The notes: generated from the letters alone by a model not told the origin. DNA of 64,000 nucleotides from Siphlonurus alternatus (GCA_949825025.1 OX463783.1:17333628-17397627); one strand, 5' to 3'; positions 12,195 to 25,479 are shown, numbered from the stretch's first letter. Numbers and translations: made by a program.

Positions 12195-13445
12195 AACATA
12201 ACTTTAACTTAATTTAACTGACCTAATTAGCTTTTTAAAGTAATTTAAATAAACTCTCTAGAATTTTTAGGAAATATAATCCCTTTGTTAACTTACTGCA
12301 AGTATATTAATGATATAAAATGGAAATTTTTATATAATTAAAAATTGTAAGATGAAAATGTATACTCATGTTATGTAAGTTTAAGTATATGTCTGGAAAA
12401 GTTTAAAGTTGATTTTTATATAATTTTATATTGAATTATAGACCATAATGTATACTATATACAGGATATAAGTAAGGAAAGAAATTAAGAGTAATATGTG
12501 TGCCCAAAACCGATATTTATTTTTTAAATGGAAGGAAGTAAATAATGTATAAATAAGAAATTGATGTTAATGTCTTATGTAAATTTAAAAAAGTACTACG
12601 TGTAATTTTGATTATAATTTATTTTACAAACAATAGTCACTTATGTATGCTTGAGTTAATTTAGTGAAATTTTTAATATTCATTGTTTGTTATTATTTCT
12701 AAACACGTCTGTAGATGCAAAAATATGTTAAAATGTTACATAATATTAAAATGTGAAATTTTAGGTGTTAAATATGAATATGCTTGTTGCATTTTATTTT
12801 TTTTATTGGCAATAAATAATGTCTATAAATAGATGTTTTAACAATATTCTTGCCAGAAAAATCTTTCTAACTCAAGACGTATTGTATTTTTTTCTGCAAA
12901 AGAAAGCCTACGCACAAATTAATCTTCTTAGCGCTACAATATTAAACAACATAACAATACTTAGAATATACAGTATAATGATAATATTATAAGCTACCTA
13001 CGTACGTCAGAAATAAACCATGCATCGTCATTTCCCAGTATTGTTTATGACGCATTCTGTTCAAAGCAAACTATTGTCAGGTATTTAAATTTAAAAGAGT
13101 AATTATTTCATTCGATATCTTAATCTTCAATTATAGGGCAGCGCCACGAGATTGTTAGGTTGCCTACTTACAGGATAACGCTCAGATGATATTTATTTAT
13201 TTTTATTTTCACCCAAGTTACAAAAAAGAAATATACATTGTAAAAAGGATGTGGATATCAGCAAATATCAGCAAAAGCACTATAAGCACTATTTCACATA
13301 TGTGGCTGCTACCCTTAATAACTTACAATTAAAAATACAGCAATAAGCTTTATATGTCATAATGATATAATATAATGATATGGAAACGATATAAATGTAA
13401 TAATTGCCGTACATAATTTATAATTAAATTTTTTCTATATTTTCT
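12195..13445. other. AT-rich gene-free DNA
   Basis: Nothing recognised on either strand. Confidence 0.6.
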
Positions 13446-13450
13446 TCCCT

Positions 13451-13767
13451 AAAGCCGGTATTAAAAGCCTATATTACACGATACAATTTTTCTGATTATT
13501 GTATACAATTTTTCCTTACAAGAAAATTTCATCTCCATACAAACAAATGGAGTTCAAGTTTTCTTGTAAGGAAAAATTGTATTCAATAGTTAGAAAATTT
13601 GTGTCGTGTAATATAGGCTTTTACACCATACAATTTTTCTAACTATTGAATACAATTTTTCCTTACAAGAAAACTTGAACTCCATTTGTTTGTATGGAGA
13701 TGAAATTTTCTTGTAAGGAAAAATTGTATACAATAATCAGAAAAATTGTATGGTGTAATACCGGCTT
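13451..13767. mobile_element. MITE inserted into a sister MITE (AAGCCGGTATTACAC family)
   Basis: The inner element (13464-13620, ends AAAGCCTATATTACACG and CGTGTAATATAGGCTT) is flanked by TTA on both sides (13461-13463, 13621-13623). Removing it restores AAAGCCGGTA joined to TTACACCATACAA, which is the intact left end of the family. The outer element then runs to 13767 and ends GTGTAATACCGGCTTT. The TTA duplication indicates a PIF/Harbinger-like mechanism for this family. Confidence 0.85.
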
Positions 13768-13774
13768 TTACATG

Positions 13775-14520
13775 CTGCTGATGCAACAATATGGCGCGGC
13801 AGGATCCTTTAAAGTATGCAATATGCAATGCAGTGACATCACGTGGGCCTGGCCTATAATTAAAAATGAAGCACACTCAATTAATAATTTTAATTATTTC
13901 ACCGTGAGCTTAATAGGCATGCACTTGTTCAGCATTAAAACTGTACCTCAGATTTTGAGGACGTCACCTTGCCTCTGCTTTAATTATGTAACCCGCTTAA
14001 TTTTGTTGCTGAATACCGGGCACACAACTATTTCAAATTTAATTTTTGTACATTTAAAAATGCACATGAATTGTTATAATATATAGACTTAGGTTGCATA
14101 CCTAGAAAGTGTTGATTAAAATTGTACATTGTCTTGTGAATAGCGTGATACTTTTATCCCTCGACTACATTACATAATATCAACTTCGATAATTTATTCA
14201 TAAAGATATGCATGTCACTTGGCATCATATAGAGGAAAAATTACAGTAGATACGATGGAATTCACTGAAGCTTGACAAAGTTGTGTAAATTGAGTTCTCT
14301 TATATTTTTATGAGTTGTTGAATACATGTAAATAAATTTTAGTTTCCTCTCAAATAAATCAGATGTGTCATTCATCTGACTCTCACTCACAATTTGTAAT
14401 AAAATATATTATAATATAATATATTACTTATTGTCCCCAATATATTTTAAGATGTATCTTATAGGTAAGCTTAAATTTTTGTAAAATTTAGGAAAAAAAT
14501 CTTGGCATCAAAATATTTAA
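13775..14520. other. gene-free DNA
   Basis: An open frame reading rightwards out of the MITE extends to 14086, but it starts inside the repeat and resembles nothing known. No supported gene. Confidence 0.5.
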
Positions 14521-14539
14521 TTTAAAAAATAATGTAATA

Positions 14540-14870
14540 TCTTCCAACATAGACTCCGCTTCTCGTCAAACTCGCCCTCCCCGCCCTCAGCTGTTTTGGG
14601 CCCCACCAAGCCTTCACAACTGGGGACAGTTTGCACTCGTTCTCCGACATGAGATCCACATGCCTCCCGGACACTCGCTAAGCAGCGGCCGCACAACTTC
14701 GCTCGCGTCCTTCGTTCGTACTGGCGCTGCCGTGGGGAGGAACCAGACTGTGACAAGTACCACCTCAGTCAGAAGAGGACCGTACTGTGATCCTTCACCA
14801 CGGGGGCCACTTTAACTAGTACAGTGAAACCTCCAGTTCCTCCTGATCCACCCCCGCACACGTGCATGAC
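14540..14870. other. GC-rich island of unknown nature
   Basis: About 330 bp with clearly higher GC and many CpG dinucleotides (GCAGCGGCCGCAC, CTTCGCTCGCGTCC) in DNA that is otherwise mostly A and T. Both strands have short open frames (minus strand 14517-14756, 79 codons), but none is recognisable. It could be an orphan first exon/promoter, an old exon or a GC-rich repeat. Confidence 0.35.
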
Positions 14871-14879
14871 GACATAAGC

Positions 14880-16178
14880 AAGGGAGATTATTAGTCAATT
14901 GACAATATTAAAGGGAATGGACCAATGGATTAATTGGATTGCAATTGCTACCCTGATTTGAAAAGGACTCTTAAAAACTCTAAATGCATGAAAAATAATC
15001 TATGCACTTGTCATCGTAAAAAATATAATTATACTCTCTCTTCACAACTTTTTACTACTATACTGAAATAAATAGCAAAAAGTTGGGATTTTTGATAAGC
15101 TATATATATGATTCGACATAATTTTTTCCACAGACATTTTCAATAGATTATCCACACTTCTTCGGAAACAATTTAAACTAATTTACATTATCCTTCATGG
15201 TACATAACTACATACAATTAAATTAATATTATTATCATTGTAAAACCAACAAAAACCTTTTCAACGATAAATTTGCTTGCATTGAATTATAATTTCATTG
15301 TAAATTAAGCATTAATCCATTGTAACTAATCTCTATATTATTTCCTATTTACGCAAGTCATGCAAAAAGGATGCTGTATCAAATTTTTTACACTTTTGTC
15401 AATGAGAACTGTTTGTATATAACCTTATGGTTAGACATTAAAAATTATCCTTACCATTCTCATTATTAAGTTAACGGATCAATTTCTCACAGTCGCAGCA
15501 ATGGCCTTGAATTAAATATCAGCCAGCTAGTTACAATATATATTTTTTTACGTAATTTTTTTATTATTTGATGGTACAATTTATTAACTTTACACGAAAT
15601 AAAAACGTGATTGCTTAATCATTACATAAAATGACGACGTATTCATAAATTCCAATAAATATTTATTATTGATAGTGAAAGGTTTTTACTTAAATTATAT
15701 ACTTTAAATTGCAATAAGTATTATTTTACTGCATTATAAAAAATAAGGGTCATTATTTTAAAAGGTCATATATATAGTTACGTTGCTAAAATTTACTTAT
15801 TTTAATAAAATATTGGAATAAATTGATATTATGTCAATAAGGAAGAAACTGCATACATGAAAAGAAGGTCAATAATGAATTACTATTTTATTATGACTAT
15901 TATTAGATATAATTGTGATTGTAAATTGCAAAATGCAATTATTATTGCATATTAAATTAATAAATAAATGTTGCTTTGTGATTCCGTTTCCCTTAGTTCA
16001 AGAGTTATTTTTAATTATTGAAATCTCGACTTAGTTAAAGAAAATGCAATATTTATATAAAAAGTAACTATTAAAATAAAAAAAAATTTACTCAATCGTT
16101 TATTTGCCTTATTAAAGTTATTAACTGGAGATTTGTATCATGACTAGCTGGAGATAGCATTATGCGATTTTGCTTAAA

Positions 16179-16220
<42 letters not shown>

Positions 16221-17581
16221 TATATAGGAGATTTAATTGCATTTCTCTGCCAATAAGTTTTTAATATACGCTTCGCTTATAATGTGTTTTGGAAAAAAAA
16301 TCAACCATCGAATTAATTTATTATTTGTAATGAAATTTCTGATAATTTTAAATTGTTTTATCTCTATCTCATTCCGAAACTTTCAGTGATGCTAAATTAT
16401 TATTAATAAATTTTTGTGGGTAAACAAAATTTGAAGACAATTAAATTAAAGATGTTGACTAGGGGAGCTGGAAAAACGAGGGAAAATTAAGTCTCTCCTT
16501 CCATAATCCATAATTATATTCCCCAAGCATGCAGTGTCTCATCTGAGATCAATAAGAGAGCGGTGATGTATGGGAATTCCCTGTATAGAAAATTGTTCAA
16601 GTTATTTCTTTAAATTTGTACTAGCTGCTATTTGAAGTATAATAATAGTTAATTCTAGCATCTCTTAAAAATCTATTTTAAAAATTAACGTGATCGATAA
16701 TGTATTAAATCTTAATAAAATTATATAAAATATTAATGTATAATTTTCTTTTACAAACAGAACATTAATGAATAAAATATAAAAAATGATAATTATGGAA
16801 TGATGAATTAAAGCTCCTTTGAATGACAAGTTTACAAATATTTACAATGATTATCTTATCACACTTTTCAATGATTGCATGATAAGAAAAAACATATTTA
16901 TGAAGATATAACATGAAATTAAGTTAATAATATTTGTTAAATATAATACATCTTTATCATTCAGTCATATAATATAAATGAGTTGAGACAAATTTAACGA
17001 TTGCTTAATTTAATAAAACTGCTTTTTGTTCTTTTTTTAAATATTTATTCTTTCACTTACGTCCACGATTATATACATGCGCACATGGTATTCGAAATGT
17101 TTAAATTGTCTATGACATATATACAACATGTGTATACATAATGAATAGATATTTAATTCTACGCAAATAAGTACATAATTAATATATATGCATGGTTTCT
17201 TCTCTTAACAAATAAAAAGTGTCTAATTTAAAAAACATTAATTTCATTTCATAAAAAAAAAAAAATTAAAAAAAAATCCTCGACTAGCTGTTTTGCAACT
17301 TGGGTAGATTCGATTCGTAGATTACAATTTTAAATTCACCGCGCGTAGGAAAAATTTTATGCGTCACAAACAGCTGACCAACTTTACTACCAACCAAATA
17401 TTTTATAAACTTATTTTTAATTGATTTGATTTCTAAAACGAATCAATGTCACAACATAATTACTTGCTTTACTTTCAACATTTGTACAGCATAGTACGTT
17501 GTTTAAAAAATTTCATGATACAATGATTATTTTATAATTAATTTTTAATGTTCCAGTTGGTAGCTTTAAAGGCTTGCGCGT
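14880..17581. other. AT-rich DNA upstream of the PIP4P gene
   Basis: No coding evidence. It contains a long A run (about 16182-16217). The last 300 bp (17280-17590) are the original upstream flank of the PIP4P start codon, as the target duplication at 17582-17590 shows, so the ancestral promoter and 5' leader should lie here. Confidence 0.5.
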
Positions 17582-17590
17582 GACCTGTCA
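17582..17590. repeat. left target-site duplication GACCTGTCA
   Basis: Identical to 25897-25905 and directly abutting the terminal inverted repeats of the 8.3-kb element. It marks the insertion site. Confidence 0.95.
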
Positions 17591-18000
17591 GGAACTGTCT
17601 GGGTCTACGCCGGTCGTAGACGCATTAAATCTACGCCGGAACTTTTTCAATGTTCAAAACATCCATGACGTCACCCGACGTAGCTCTATTAAACCTACGT
17701 CGGTTGTATGAAACATATGATTAATGACGTCACTGATATAACAAATGCAAACAACGAGGCTGAAGTTCAAATTTTTTACTCGATTCAATGACTCGATCGT
17801 ACGAGTAATTAATTACTAATTATATATTATAGTAATTTATTGTAATAATTTTGTAATAAACGGTATTTTAATATGCAGAGTCTATAATATAGTAATTTTT
17901 ATATTTATTTACTGTAAATATAATATATATAGTGTATATATTAAGTAAATAAAATTTTATTAAAATATATTATTAAATTAAATGTAGCAATTATAATATA
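17591..18000 (+). repeat. left terminal inverted repeat of the 8.3-kb element
   Basis: The outer 200 bp match the right terminus (25480-25896, inverted) almost base for base. Similarity then continues with gaps to about position 18000, in AT-rich sequence. It contains two TGACGTCA palindromes (17666-17673, 17725-17732). Confidence 0.9.
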
Positions 18001-18056
18001 TATAAATACTAAAAAAAAATAAAAATAAATAAGGCAGTGCAAAATTAAGCGGAGAG

Positions 18057-18768
18057 GTATTTAAAGTAGCTAGAGTGACGATCGAGCGATTGCATTTTTT
18101 TTAATATTTTAATTATTTTCTTAAAATAGTTTAAGCTGCCCTTTATTGAGAAATCAAAACCAAAAAATTCCATCTCAAATAGTTTCACCACAAAAAATTC
18201 CCAAATTTGGTGTTTCGGAGGCCTTTGACGTGCAGCCTTATGGAACATAAAACCGCGTTTTACTCCAATTAACATTTTCTGAACTATGCTACCATTTAAA
18301 AAATACCTACGTAATCTATGATGAATTCTTTAATATGGAGTTTAAAAAAATATATATTTTACAGAGCCGTTTTTTCGGAAAAAAATCTTTAAGTTTTTGC
18401 GGGTTAATTCCCATATAAAGGATTTTCATGATTTTTTTCCAAGAAAACGACCCCGCAAAAAAAAAATTTTATTTGAAAATTCATTAAAGAATTCATCATA
18501 GATTACGTACGTAAGTATTTTTTAAATGGTACCATAGTTCAGAAGAAAAAGTTGGAGTAAAACGCGGTTATATATATATATATATATATGTTCCATAAGG
18601 CCGCGCTGCACGTTAAAGCAGGCCTCCGAAACACCAACTTTGGGAATTTTTTGTGGTGAATTAATAACTATTTAATTGAGATGGAATTTTTTGGTTTTCA
18701 TTTCTCAATATATATAGAGGGCAGCTTAAAGTATCTTTAAAAAATAAAATATTAAAAAAAATGAACTC
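18057..18768. repeat. inverted-repeat block A inside the foldback
   Basis: Arms 18057-18335 and 18488-18768 are inverted copies (phrases such as TTTCGGAGGCCTTT / AGGCCTCCGAAA). Single-arm copies recur at 20230-20520 and 23850-24075, both in the same orientation as the left arm. The 150-bp loop is itself partly self-complementary. Confidence 0.8.
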
Positions 18769-18859
18769 GCTCACTCTCAACTTTAAAAAAACTTTCCGGC
18801 AAAAGAAATAAAAGCGTGAATGGACAACATATACTGCATATACATGAGAAAATTTTAAT

Positions 18860-19140
18860 GCAGAAATGAATAAAGGGTGCCAAATTATGCTACTCTGAAT
18901 TTTTTCAGATTTTTTTGTGCGCACCGGGACTATTTTTAAATAGTTATTGAAAGTCCTGTGATTTCAGATGGCACCTCTGAATTCTTAATAAAAAGGATAG
19001 AGACTGGATACGCCTACTGACGCCTCCAGGGGGCGTGGCCGCACTTTCAATAATTATTTAAAAATAGTTCTGGGTTTCAAATAAATCTGAAAAATTTCAG
19101 AGTAGCATAATTTGGTACCCTCTATTCATTTCTGCAATAA
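18860..19140. repeat. palindrome B, copy 1 of the ATGCTACYCTGA family
   Basis: A foldback of about 280 bp from GCAGAAATGAATAAAGG to CTATTCATTTCTGC, centred near 19000. It is the diverged relative of the copies at 24078 and 25041, sharing the paired phrases ATTATGCTACTCTGA and TTTTTAAATAGTTATTGAAAG. Confidence 0.75.
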
Positions 19141-19224
19141 AAATTTTCCATGCATGTTGTCCATTATAGGCGAAATATTATATTAATTGAAATTCCTTAT
19201 GAGAAATTTACCCACAAAAATTAC

Positions 19225-19565
19225 AATTAATGAGATAGTAGAATGTGAAAAATTTAGTGGCTTGATCGCCTTGATCGAAAGAAGGGGTAAAAATATGGTA
19301 CTGTGAATTTTTTCAGATTTTTCTGAGACTGGGAACTTTTTTAAAAAATTATTGAAATTCTATTTTGATAACGTCACGTGCGGTACTCCTTAAGAAAAAG
19401 GATAGGGCTGTGCCGCCCGTGACGTCATAAAATTAGACTTTCAATAATTTTTTAAAAATAGTTCCCGGTCTCAGAAAAATCTGAAAAAATTCACGTACGC
19501 AGTACAATATATTTTTTTACCCCTTCTTTCGATTAAGCCACTAAAATTTTCACATTCTATAAAAT
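19225..19565. repeat. palindrome C with CACGTGCGG/GTGACGTCA core
   Basis: A foldback of about 340 bp from TAGAATGTGAAAAATTTAGTGG to CCACTAAAATTTTCACATTC. It shares the arm phrase TTTTTTAAAAAATTATTGAAA with palindrome B, so B and C are related. A truncated copy lies outside the big element at 62235-62300. Confidence 0.75.
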
Positions 19566-19798
19566 ATCTCATTTTTTCTTTCCGGAAAAAATAGTCCCGT
19601 AAAAAAATATAAACCCCCCTCAGATTTCGTTTAAAAAAAATCTGATGTGTTTATAGACTTTATAGGAAGGCCTAAGAATTAAGGACGTACCAAGATGAAT
19701 TAATAATATTTTTGAATTTCGTAGATATAAACAAAAAAGTTAAAGCGATATTACGAAATAAGCATAAAATGGTCCCCTGGCGCACTGTTATATATTAT

Positions 19799-19925
19799 AT
19801 AGAATAGAATAGAAAATATCTTTATTGCGGCGAGGTTTTTAGGCAAGCCCATTCTTGCACCTAGTGCTCGGAGCCAACTTTGCGTCGCTGCCGTTTGGCA
19901 AATATATTTTTTAATATTTTTTATT
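19799..19925 (-). mobile_element. LINE 3' end remnant with ATTCT tail
   Basis: Read on the minus strand, it ends ...CCGCAATAAAGATATTTTC followed by ATTCTATTCT. This parallels the 3' end of the LINE fragment at 56551-57748, where AATAAATATATATTC is followed by a long (ATTCT)n. A heavily truncated insertion nested in the foldback is the simplest reading. Confidence 0.5.
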
Positions 19926-20517
19926 GTGAATTTTTCTGACCAATATTACAATTGCTAGGCTATAGCCGTGGTACATATTGCAAGGAACAAAAATGAGCTA
20001 AGCATGCATTTTTTTTCATTAAGGTCTGTACATAATAAAAAAAAAAAGCGCAACCATGACAAATATGGACGTACGTCTCATAATTCCATTACTGTCTTTT
20101 GATAATTCGAATTGTGTTATTTTACAAAATCAATACGATTACTTGAGCATTGGGTTATCTTTATATAGTATAGGAAAGAAATATATAAAAAATATTAGAA
20201 ATATTTTTGGCATGCTACCATGCTGTTGCATAGATCATGACTTAAAGTAGAGTGACGATTTAATTTTTTTGAATGTTTTATTTTCTAAAAATAGTTCAAC
20301 TCGCCCTCTATTGAGAAATGAAAACCAAAAAATTCCATCTCAAATAGTTTCACCACAAAAAATTCCCAAAGTTGGTGTTTCGGAGGCCTTTAATTTAACA
20401 TGCATCCTTATATGGAACAGAAAACAGCTTTTTACTCCAACTTCGTCTGAACTATGGTACCAATTAAAAAATACATACGTAATCTATGATGAATTCTTTA
20501 ATGGATTTTCAAATAAA

Positions 20518-20632
<115 letters not shown>

Positions 20633-20652
20633 TTATATATATTATTAGAACC

Positions 20653-23600
20653 ATTTCACGTCATAGTGGCCACTTACACCACCAAATATAAAAGTTCTTT
20701 GATTTTGATAAAAATCACAAGACATGTTCGTATAATGAACCTACAAAAATAATTGTTGTATTTTTCAAAAATATTCAAAATTGAGGGACTATGGGCAAAT
20801 ACGAAATGGCGTCAGAAAGCAAATGTATAACGGCGGCTCCAGTAACTCGGAAAATATTATGCATAGATTAAATTTGATTTTTTCCATGGATGCACGATCA
20901 TATGTGTCTACAACATCCTGCTTTCAGATTTTCTCTATGGGTTTTAGTTTTTTTTTGTAATACCGGTTCCTGTAAGCCAAGTATGACGTTTTTGAAGCAT
21001 TTGCTTTCCGCAGCCCAAATAAAGGCTATTTTTTTTTTAAATAAAAAATTGATTCTATATAGCTCATAAACATCTCTTCTTATACCATAAAACTCCTAAA
21101 AATAATTTTTTTTTTCTCAACTAATGGCACAGTAAACGAAAAAGGGTACAATTCGTTAAGGTACCTACTTTGCGGGCCAAAAAAGTCAATGTCATTCAAA
21201 CTTTAGGAGAATTTTAATGACACGACTGGAATCCTCGTATCTTAATTAGTAAGAATAAAAATAATCTCGATTTACCTCTCGAGTATTTCGTCGCAAAAGC
21301 TATACTAGGGTAACTCCCTCTATACGCACCGCGTGCGCACCTCGTCAGACCCGTGATATAGCACGCCGCGGCCGAGTGCTGTTGTGTTTATTGACATGAA
21401 ACTTACGCAAAAATAATATTTTATTGTATCTATGGAATAACCTTTGCAACTTGCTACTAAATTACGTCACTGAGATCATTTTCCTTCCATTTGCTATTAT
21501 AATTAAGATAGATATGTGGGATTGAATTTTGCGTAAAAATGGTAACAAATATATAGAAGGAAAATTATCTTAGTGACATAATTTAGTAGCAAGTTTATTT
21601 CATAGATGCAATAAAATATTATTTTTGCATAAATTTCATGTCAATAAACACAACAGCACTCTGCCGCTTCGTGCTATCACGGGTCTGACGAGGTGCGCAC
21701 GCGGTGCGTATAGAGTACTATATAGAGGGAGTTACCCCAGATTAATATCAGGTCAGTCCAATAAGGAGATGGGCTTGGGTCAATAAATTTCGATGAATTT
21801 CACATATGTTACACATCTAACCTAGTTTGATGAGGTTTGGGTATTATTTTTTGAAATTTCAAAAAAACCCGAATTTCAGGAATTTTCAAAAAATCAATAA
21901 AGAAGGCAATCTCCAGAGATAAAAAAATTTGTATCTTAAATTCTGCTCCACATAGAATTATAATTTAAATTTTTTCAAGTTTGTAGTCAGACTGCCAAAC
22001 TTTTTTGCATTGAAAATTTTGACCTTAAAATTTTATTAAGGTCAAATGTCAGAGGTCAAACTACAAAAAGCGTATAACTTCATACCAAAGCACATTGTTA
22101 AAAAAATCAAGATATAGGTTTAAATCCTTCTATAAAAAACCATTTTCAAATTTATGGAGAAATTCAAAATTATGAAATTGCGATTTTTTTTTATTAATTA
22201 TTCCGAGGTTTTTTGAAAAATATTTTCAAGTTTTGTCATGAATTTTACACAGGTTACTCATCTGACCTAGGTTGATAAGGTTTGAAAATAATGTTTTCAA
22301 ATTTCAAAAAAAAAAAAAAAAAAAAAAAAAAAATCGAAATTCACGGTCAAATTTCGATTTTCGTTTTCTTTTTTTTAATTTGAAAAAATTATTTCCTAAT
22401 CTTATCAACCTGGGTCAGATGAGTAACCTGTGTAAAATTCATCACAAAACTCGATTTTTTTTTTCTAAAAACCTCGGAATAATTAGTAAAAAAAATCGTA
22501 ATTTCAAAATTTTGAATTTCTCCATAAATTTGAAACCGGTTTTTTATAGAAGGATAAACATTGTTTAAAACCCATGTCTTGATTTTTTTTTAACAATGTG
22601 CTTTGCTATGAAGTTATACGCTTTTTGTAATTTGACCTCTGACCTTTGACCTTAATAATTATTAATTTATTCAAGGTCAAAATTTTCAATGCAAAAAAGT
22701 TTGGCAATCTGACTACAAACTTGAAAAAATTTAAATTATAATTCTATGTGTAGCAGAATTTAAGATACATTTTTTTTATCTCTCGAGATTGCCCTCTTTA
22801 TTGATTTTTTGAAAATTCCTGAAATTCGTTTTTTTTTTTTTTTTTTTTTTTTTGAAATTTCGAAAAATAATGCCCAAACCTCATCAAACTAGGCTAGATG
22901 TGTAACATAATATATGTGAAATTCATCGAAATCTATTCTGACCCAAGCCCATCTCCTTATTGGACTGACCTGATATTAACCCCCAGTATAACATAGCTTT
23001 TGCAAGGAAATACTCGAGAGGTACATCGAGATTATTTTTGATTCTTACTAATTAAGATACGAGGATTCCAGTCGTGTCATTAAAATTCTCCTAAAGTTTG
23101 AATGACATCGACTTTTTTGGCCCGCAAAGTAGGTACCTTAACGAATTGTACCCTTTTTCGTTTACTGTGCCATTAGTTGAGAAAAAAAAATATTTTTATT
23201 TTTAGGAGTTTTATGGTAAGAAGAGATGTTTAGGAGCTATATAGGATCAATTTTTTATTTAAAAAAAAAATTAGCCTTCATTTGGGCTGCGGAAAGCAAA
23301 TGCTTCAAAAACGTCATACTTAATTGGCTTACGGGAACCGGTATAACAAAAAAACTAAAACCCATAGAGAAAATCTGAAAGCAGGATGTTGTAGACACAT
23401 ATGGTTATGCATCCATAGAAAAAAATCAAATTTAATCTATGCATAATATTTTCCGAGTTACTGGAGCCGCCGTTTGCTACATTTGCATTCTGAATTCTGA
23501 CGCCATTTCGTAAATACGAGGCCCATTGTCCCTCAATTTTGAATATTTTTGAAAAATACAAAAACCATTTTTGTAGGTTCATTATACAAACATGTCCTGT

Positions 23601-23672
23601 GATTTAATTTTATTAAAATCAAAGAACTTTAATATTTGGTGGTGTAGGTGGCCACATGACGTGACATGGCAT
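20653..23672. repeat. 3-kb giant palindrome (block D) inside the foldback
   Basis: Left arm 20653-22335 and right arm 22345-23672 are inverted copies around a centre near 22341 (AAATCGAAATT / AAATTTCGATTT). Matching phrases run all along, for example GGTGGTGTAGGTGGCCAC, GCCCGCAAAGTAGGTACC and GGGCTTGGGTCA. The left arm is about 430 bp longer because of a later insertion at 21306-21740. Identity is high but not perfect. No open frame beyond about 100 codons. Confidence 0.9.
21306..21740. mobile_element. palindromic MITE in the left arm of block D only
   Basis: Ends GGGTAACTCCCTC and GAGGGAGTTACCC. Its halves pair over about 200 bp each (GACCCGTGATA, GGTGCGCACGCGG). The corresponding position of the right arm (about 22975-23010) lacks it, so it inserted after the palindrome formed. 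The target duplication is not resolvable by eye. Confidence 0.8.
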
Positions 23673-24077
23673 AATATTCGATGTTGCTTTTAGAAGGTTA
23701 TAGCTATATAGTACATTTTTGGAGCTATAAGCTCTAGTACTCGAAAAATACATGAATTAATTTATAGACGTATTACCAAATAATCGAAGTAATGAAGTAC
23801 GTATGTACGTCATGCAGACCATGCAGTTTATTATATATTTAATATTTATTAAAGTGGAGTGACGATCGAGCGATTGCATTTTTTTAACATTTTATTTTGT
23901 TCCGATAAAAAATTCTTCACCAAAAAAATTCCCAAAGTTGGTGTTTTGGTCCGTTTTGGAGGTCTTTTAATTTTTTAACATGTAGTCTTACATGGAACAG
24001 AAAACAGCTTTTTACTCAAAACTTATTAATTAATTGGTCCGAAAAGTTTCAATCTAGCTATATAATCTATCATGAAT

Positions 24078-24393
24078 AGAGTATTGTCCTCAATTTTTTT
24101 TATTGCAGAAATGGATAGAGGGTGCAAAGTTATGCTACCCTGATTTTTTTCAGATTTTTTAGAGCCCGGGAACTATTTTTAAAAAATTATTGAAAGTCCT
24201 TTTCGTGACGTCACGAGACGCCGCTCCTTAAGAAAAAGATAGGACTTGCCGCCGCGTGACGTCACAAAAAGGACTTCCAATAATTTTTTAAAAATAGTTC
24301 CAGGTCTCAAAAAAATCTGAAAAAAATCAGGGTAGCATAACTTTGCACCCTCTATCCATTTCTGCAATAAAAAAAAATTGAGGACGATACTCC
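24078..24393. repeat. palindrome B family, copy 2
   Basis: From GAGTATTGTCCTCAAT to ATTGAGGACGATACTCC, a near-perfect foldback. The loop contains two GTGACGTCAC sites and the asymmetric core CGCCGCTCCTTAAGAAAAAG. Confidence 0.85.
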
Positions 24394-25040
24394 ATTCTTC
24401 AATGCATTTTCAAATATTTTTTTACGGACCATTTTACTGGAAAAAAATTTGGAATTTTTGTGGGTTAAATTTTAATTGCCCATGAGGAATATTTCAATGG
24501 GAATCTTTGACCTGCCAATTTGGTCGCCATATTTTTACTGGAAGATATTCGTATGTTGAAGATCAGCAGATTTTGACACCATGGGCATATATTGCGCAAA
24601 TTTCCCGCTCCAAAATTAGAATTAATACAAGTACCGCGAATTATTTTAGAGTTTCTTTTTACTTAAACTGAGCTGGGGTTGCAAATAATATTTTAATAGT
24701 GGCAAAAATGTAAAAGGTTAGTGACAATACGTGATTTTCAATTCGGAAACCGAACTTGTGTAAAGAATATATATAATATATTATATAATACCGCGATTGA
24801 AAAATTGCTCCGTATATATAATATAGGATCTTTTACGTGTAGTGCGCCCCATCTGTTTTCTTGTAAAAGTATATAATGTCAGGACAAAGGTCGCGATGAC
24901 GTCAAGGTCACAGCTTCCCATTAATATATAATTATATATATATCATGCACTCAACAATTCACGTATGCTTTTATTTCTTATGCCAGCTACTCGTAGTTTT
25001 GCCGGAAAGTTTTTATTTTATACCTTCGTCGTCACTTAAT

Positions 25041-25357
25041 GGAGTATTGTCCTCAATTTTTTTTATTGCAGAAATGGATAGAGCGTGCAAAGTTATGTTA
25101 CCCTGTTTTTTTTTTTCAGATTTTTTAGAGCCTGGGAAGTATCTTTAAAAAATTATTGAAAGTTCTTTTTGTGACGTCACGCGCGGCAAGTCCTATCTTT
25201 TTCTTAAGGAGCGGCGTCTCGTGACGTCACAAAAATAACTTTCAATAATTTTTTAAAAATAGTTCCCGTCTAAAAAATCTGAAAAAAATCAGGGTAGCAT
25301 AACTTTGCACCCTTTATCCATTTCTGCAATAAAAAAAATTGAGGACAATAATACTCC
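25041..25357. repeat. palindrome B family, copy 3 (core inverted)
   Basis: Same arms as copy 2 (GGAGTATTGTCCTCAAT), but the asymmetric core reads CTTTTTCTTAAGGAGCGGCG, the reverse of copy 2. The two copies therefore sit in opposite orientation, or the core flipped by pairing of the arms. Confidence 0.85.
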
Positions 25358-25479
25358 ATTGCACTATATAGCTGCCTTTTAGTTAAATTAATTTAGTATA
25401 TGATTATTATATATATAATATATATATATTATATAATATAATATATATTATAATATTATATAATATAATATATATATAT

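Noticed and set aside
13694..14086. 130-codon open frame (plus strand)
   Set aside because: Its first third is the arm of a MITE and the rest has no recognisable feature.
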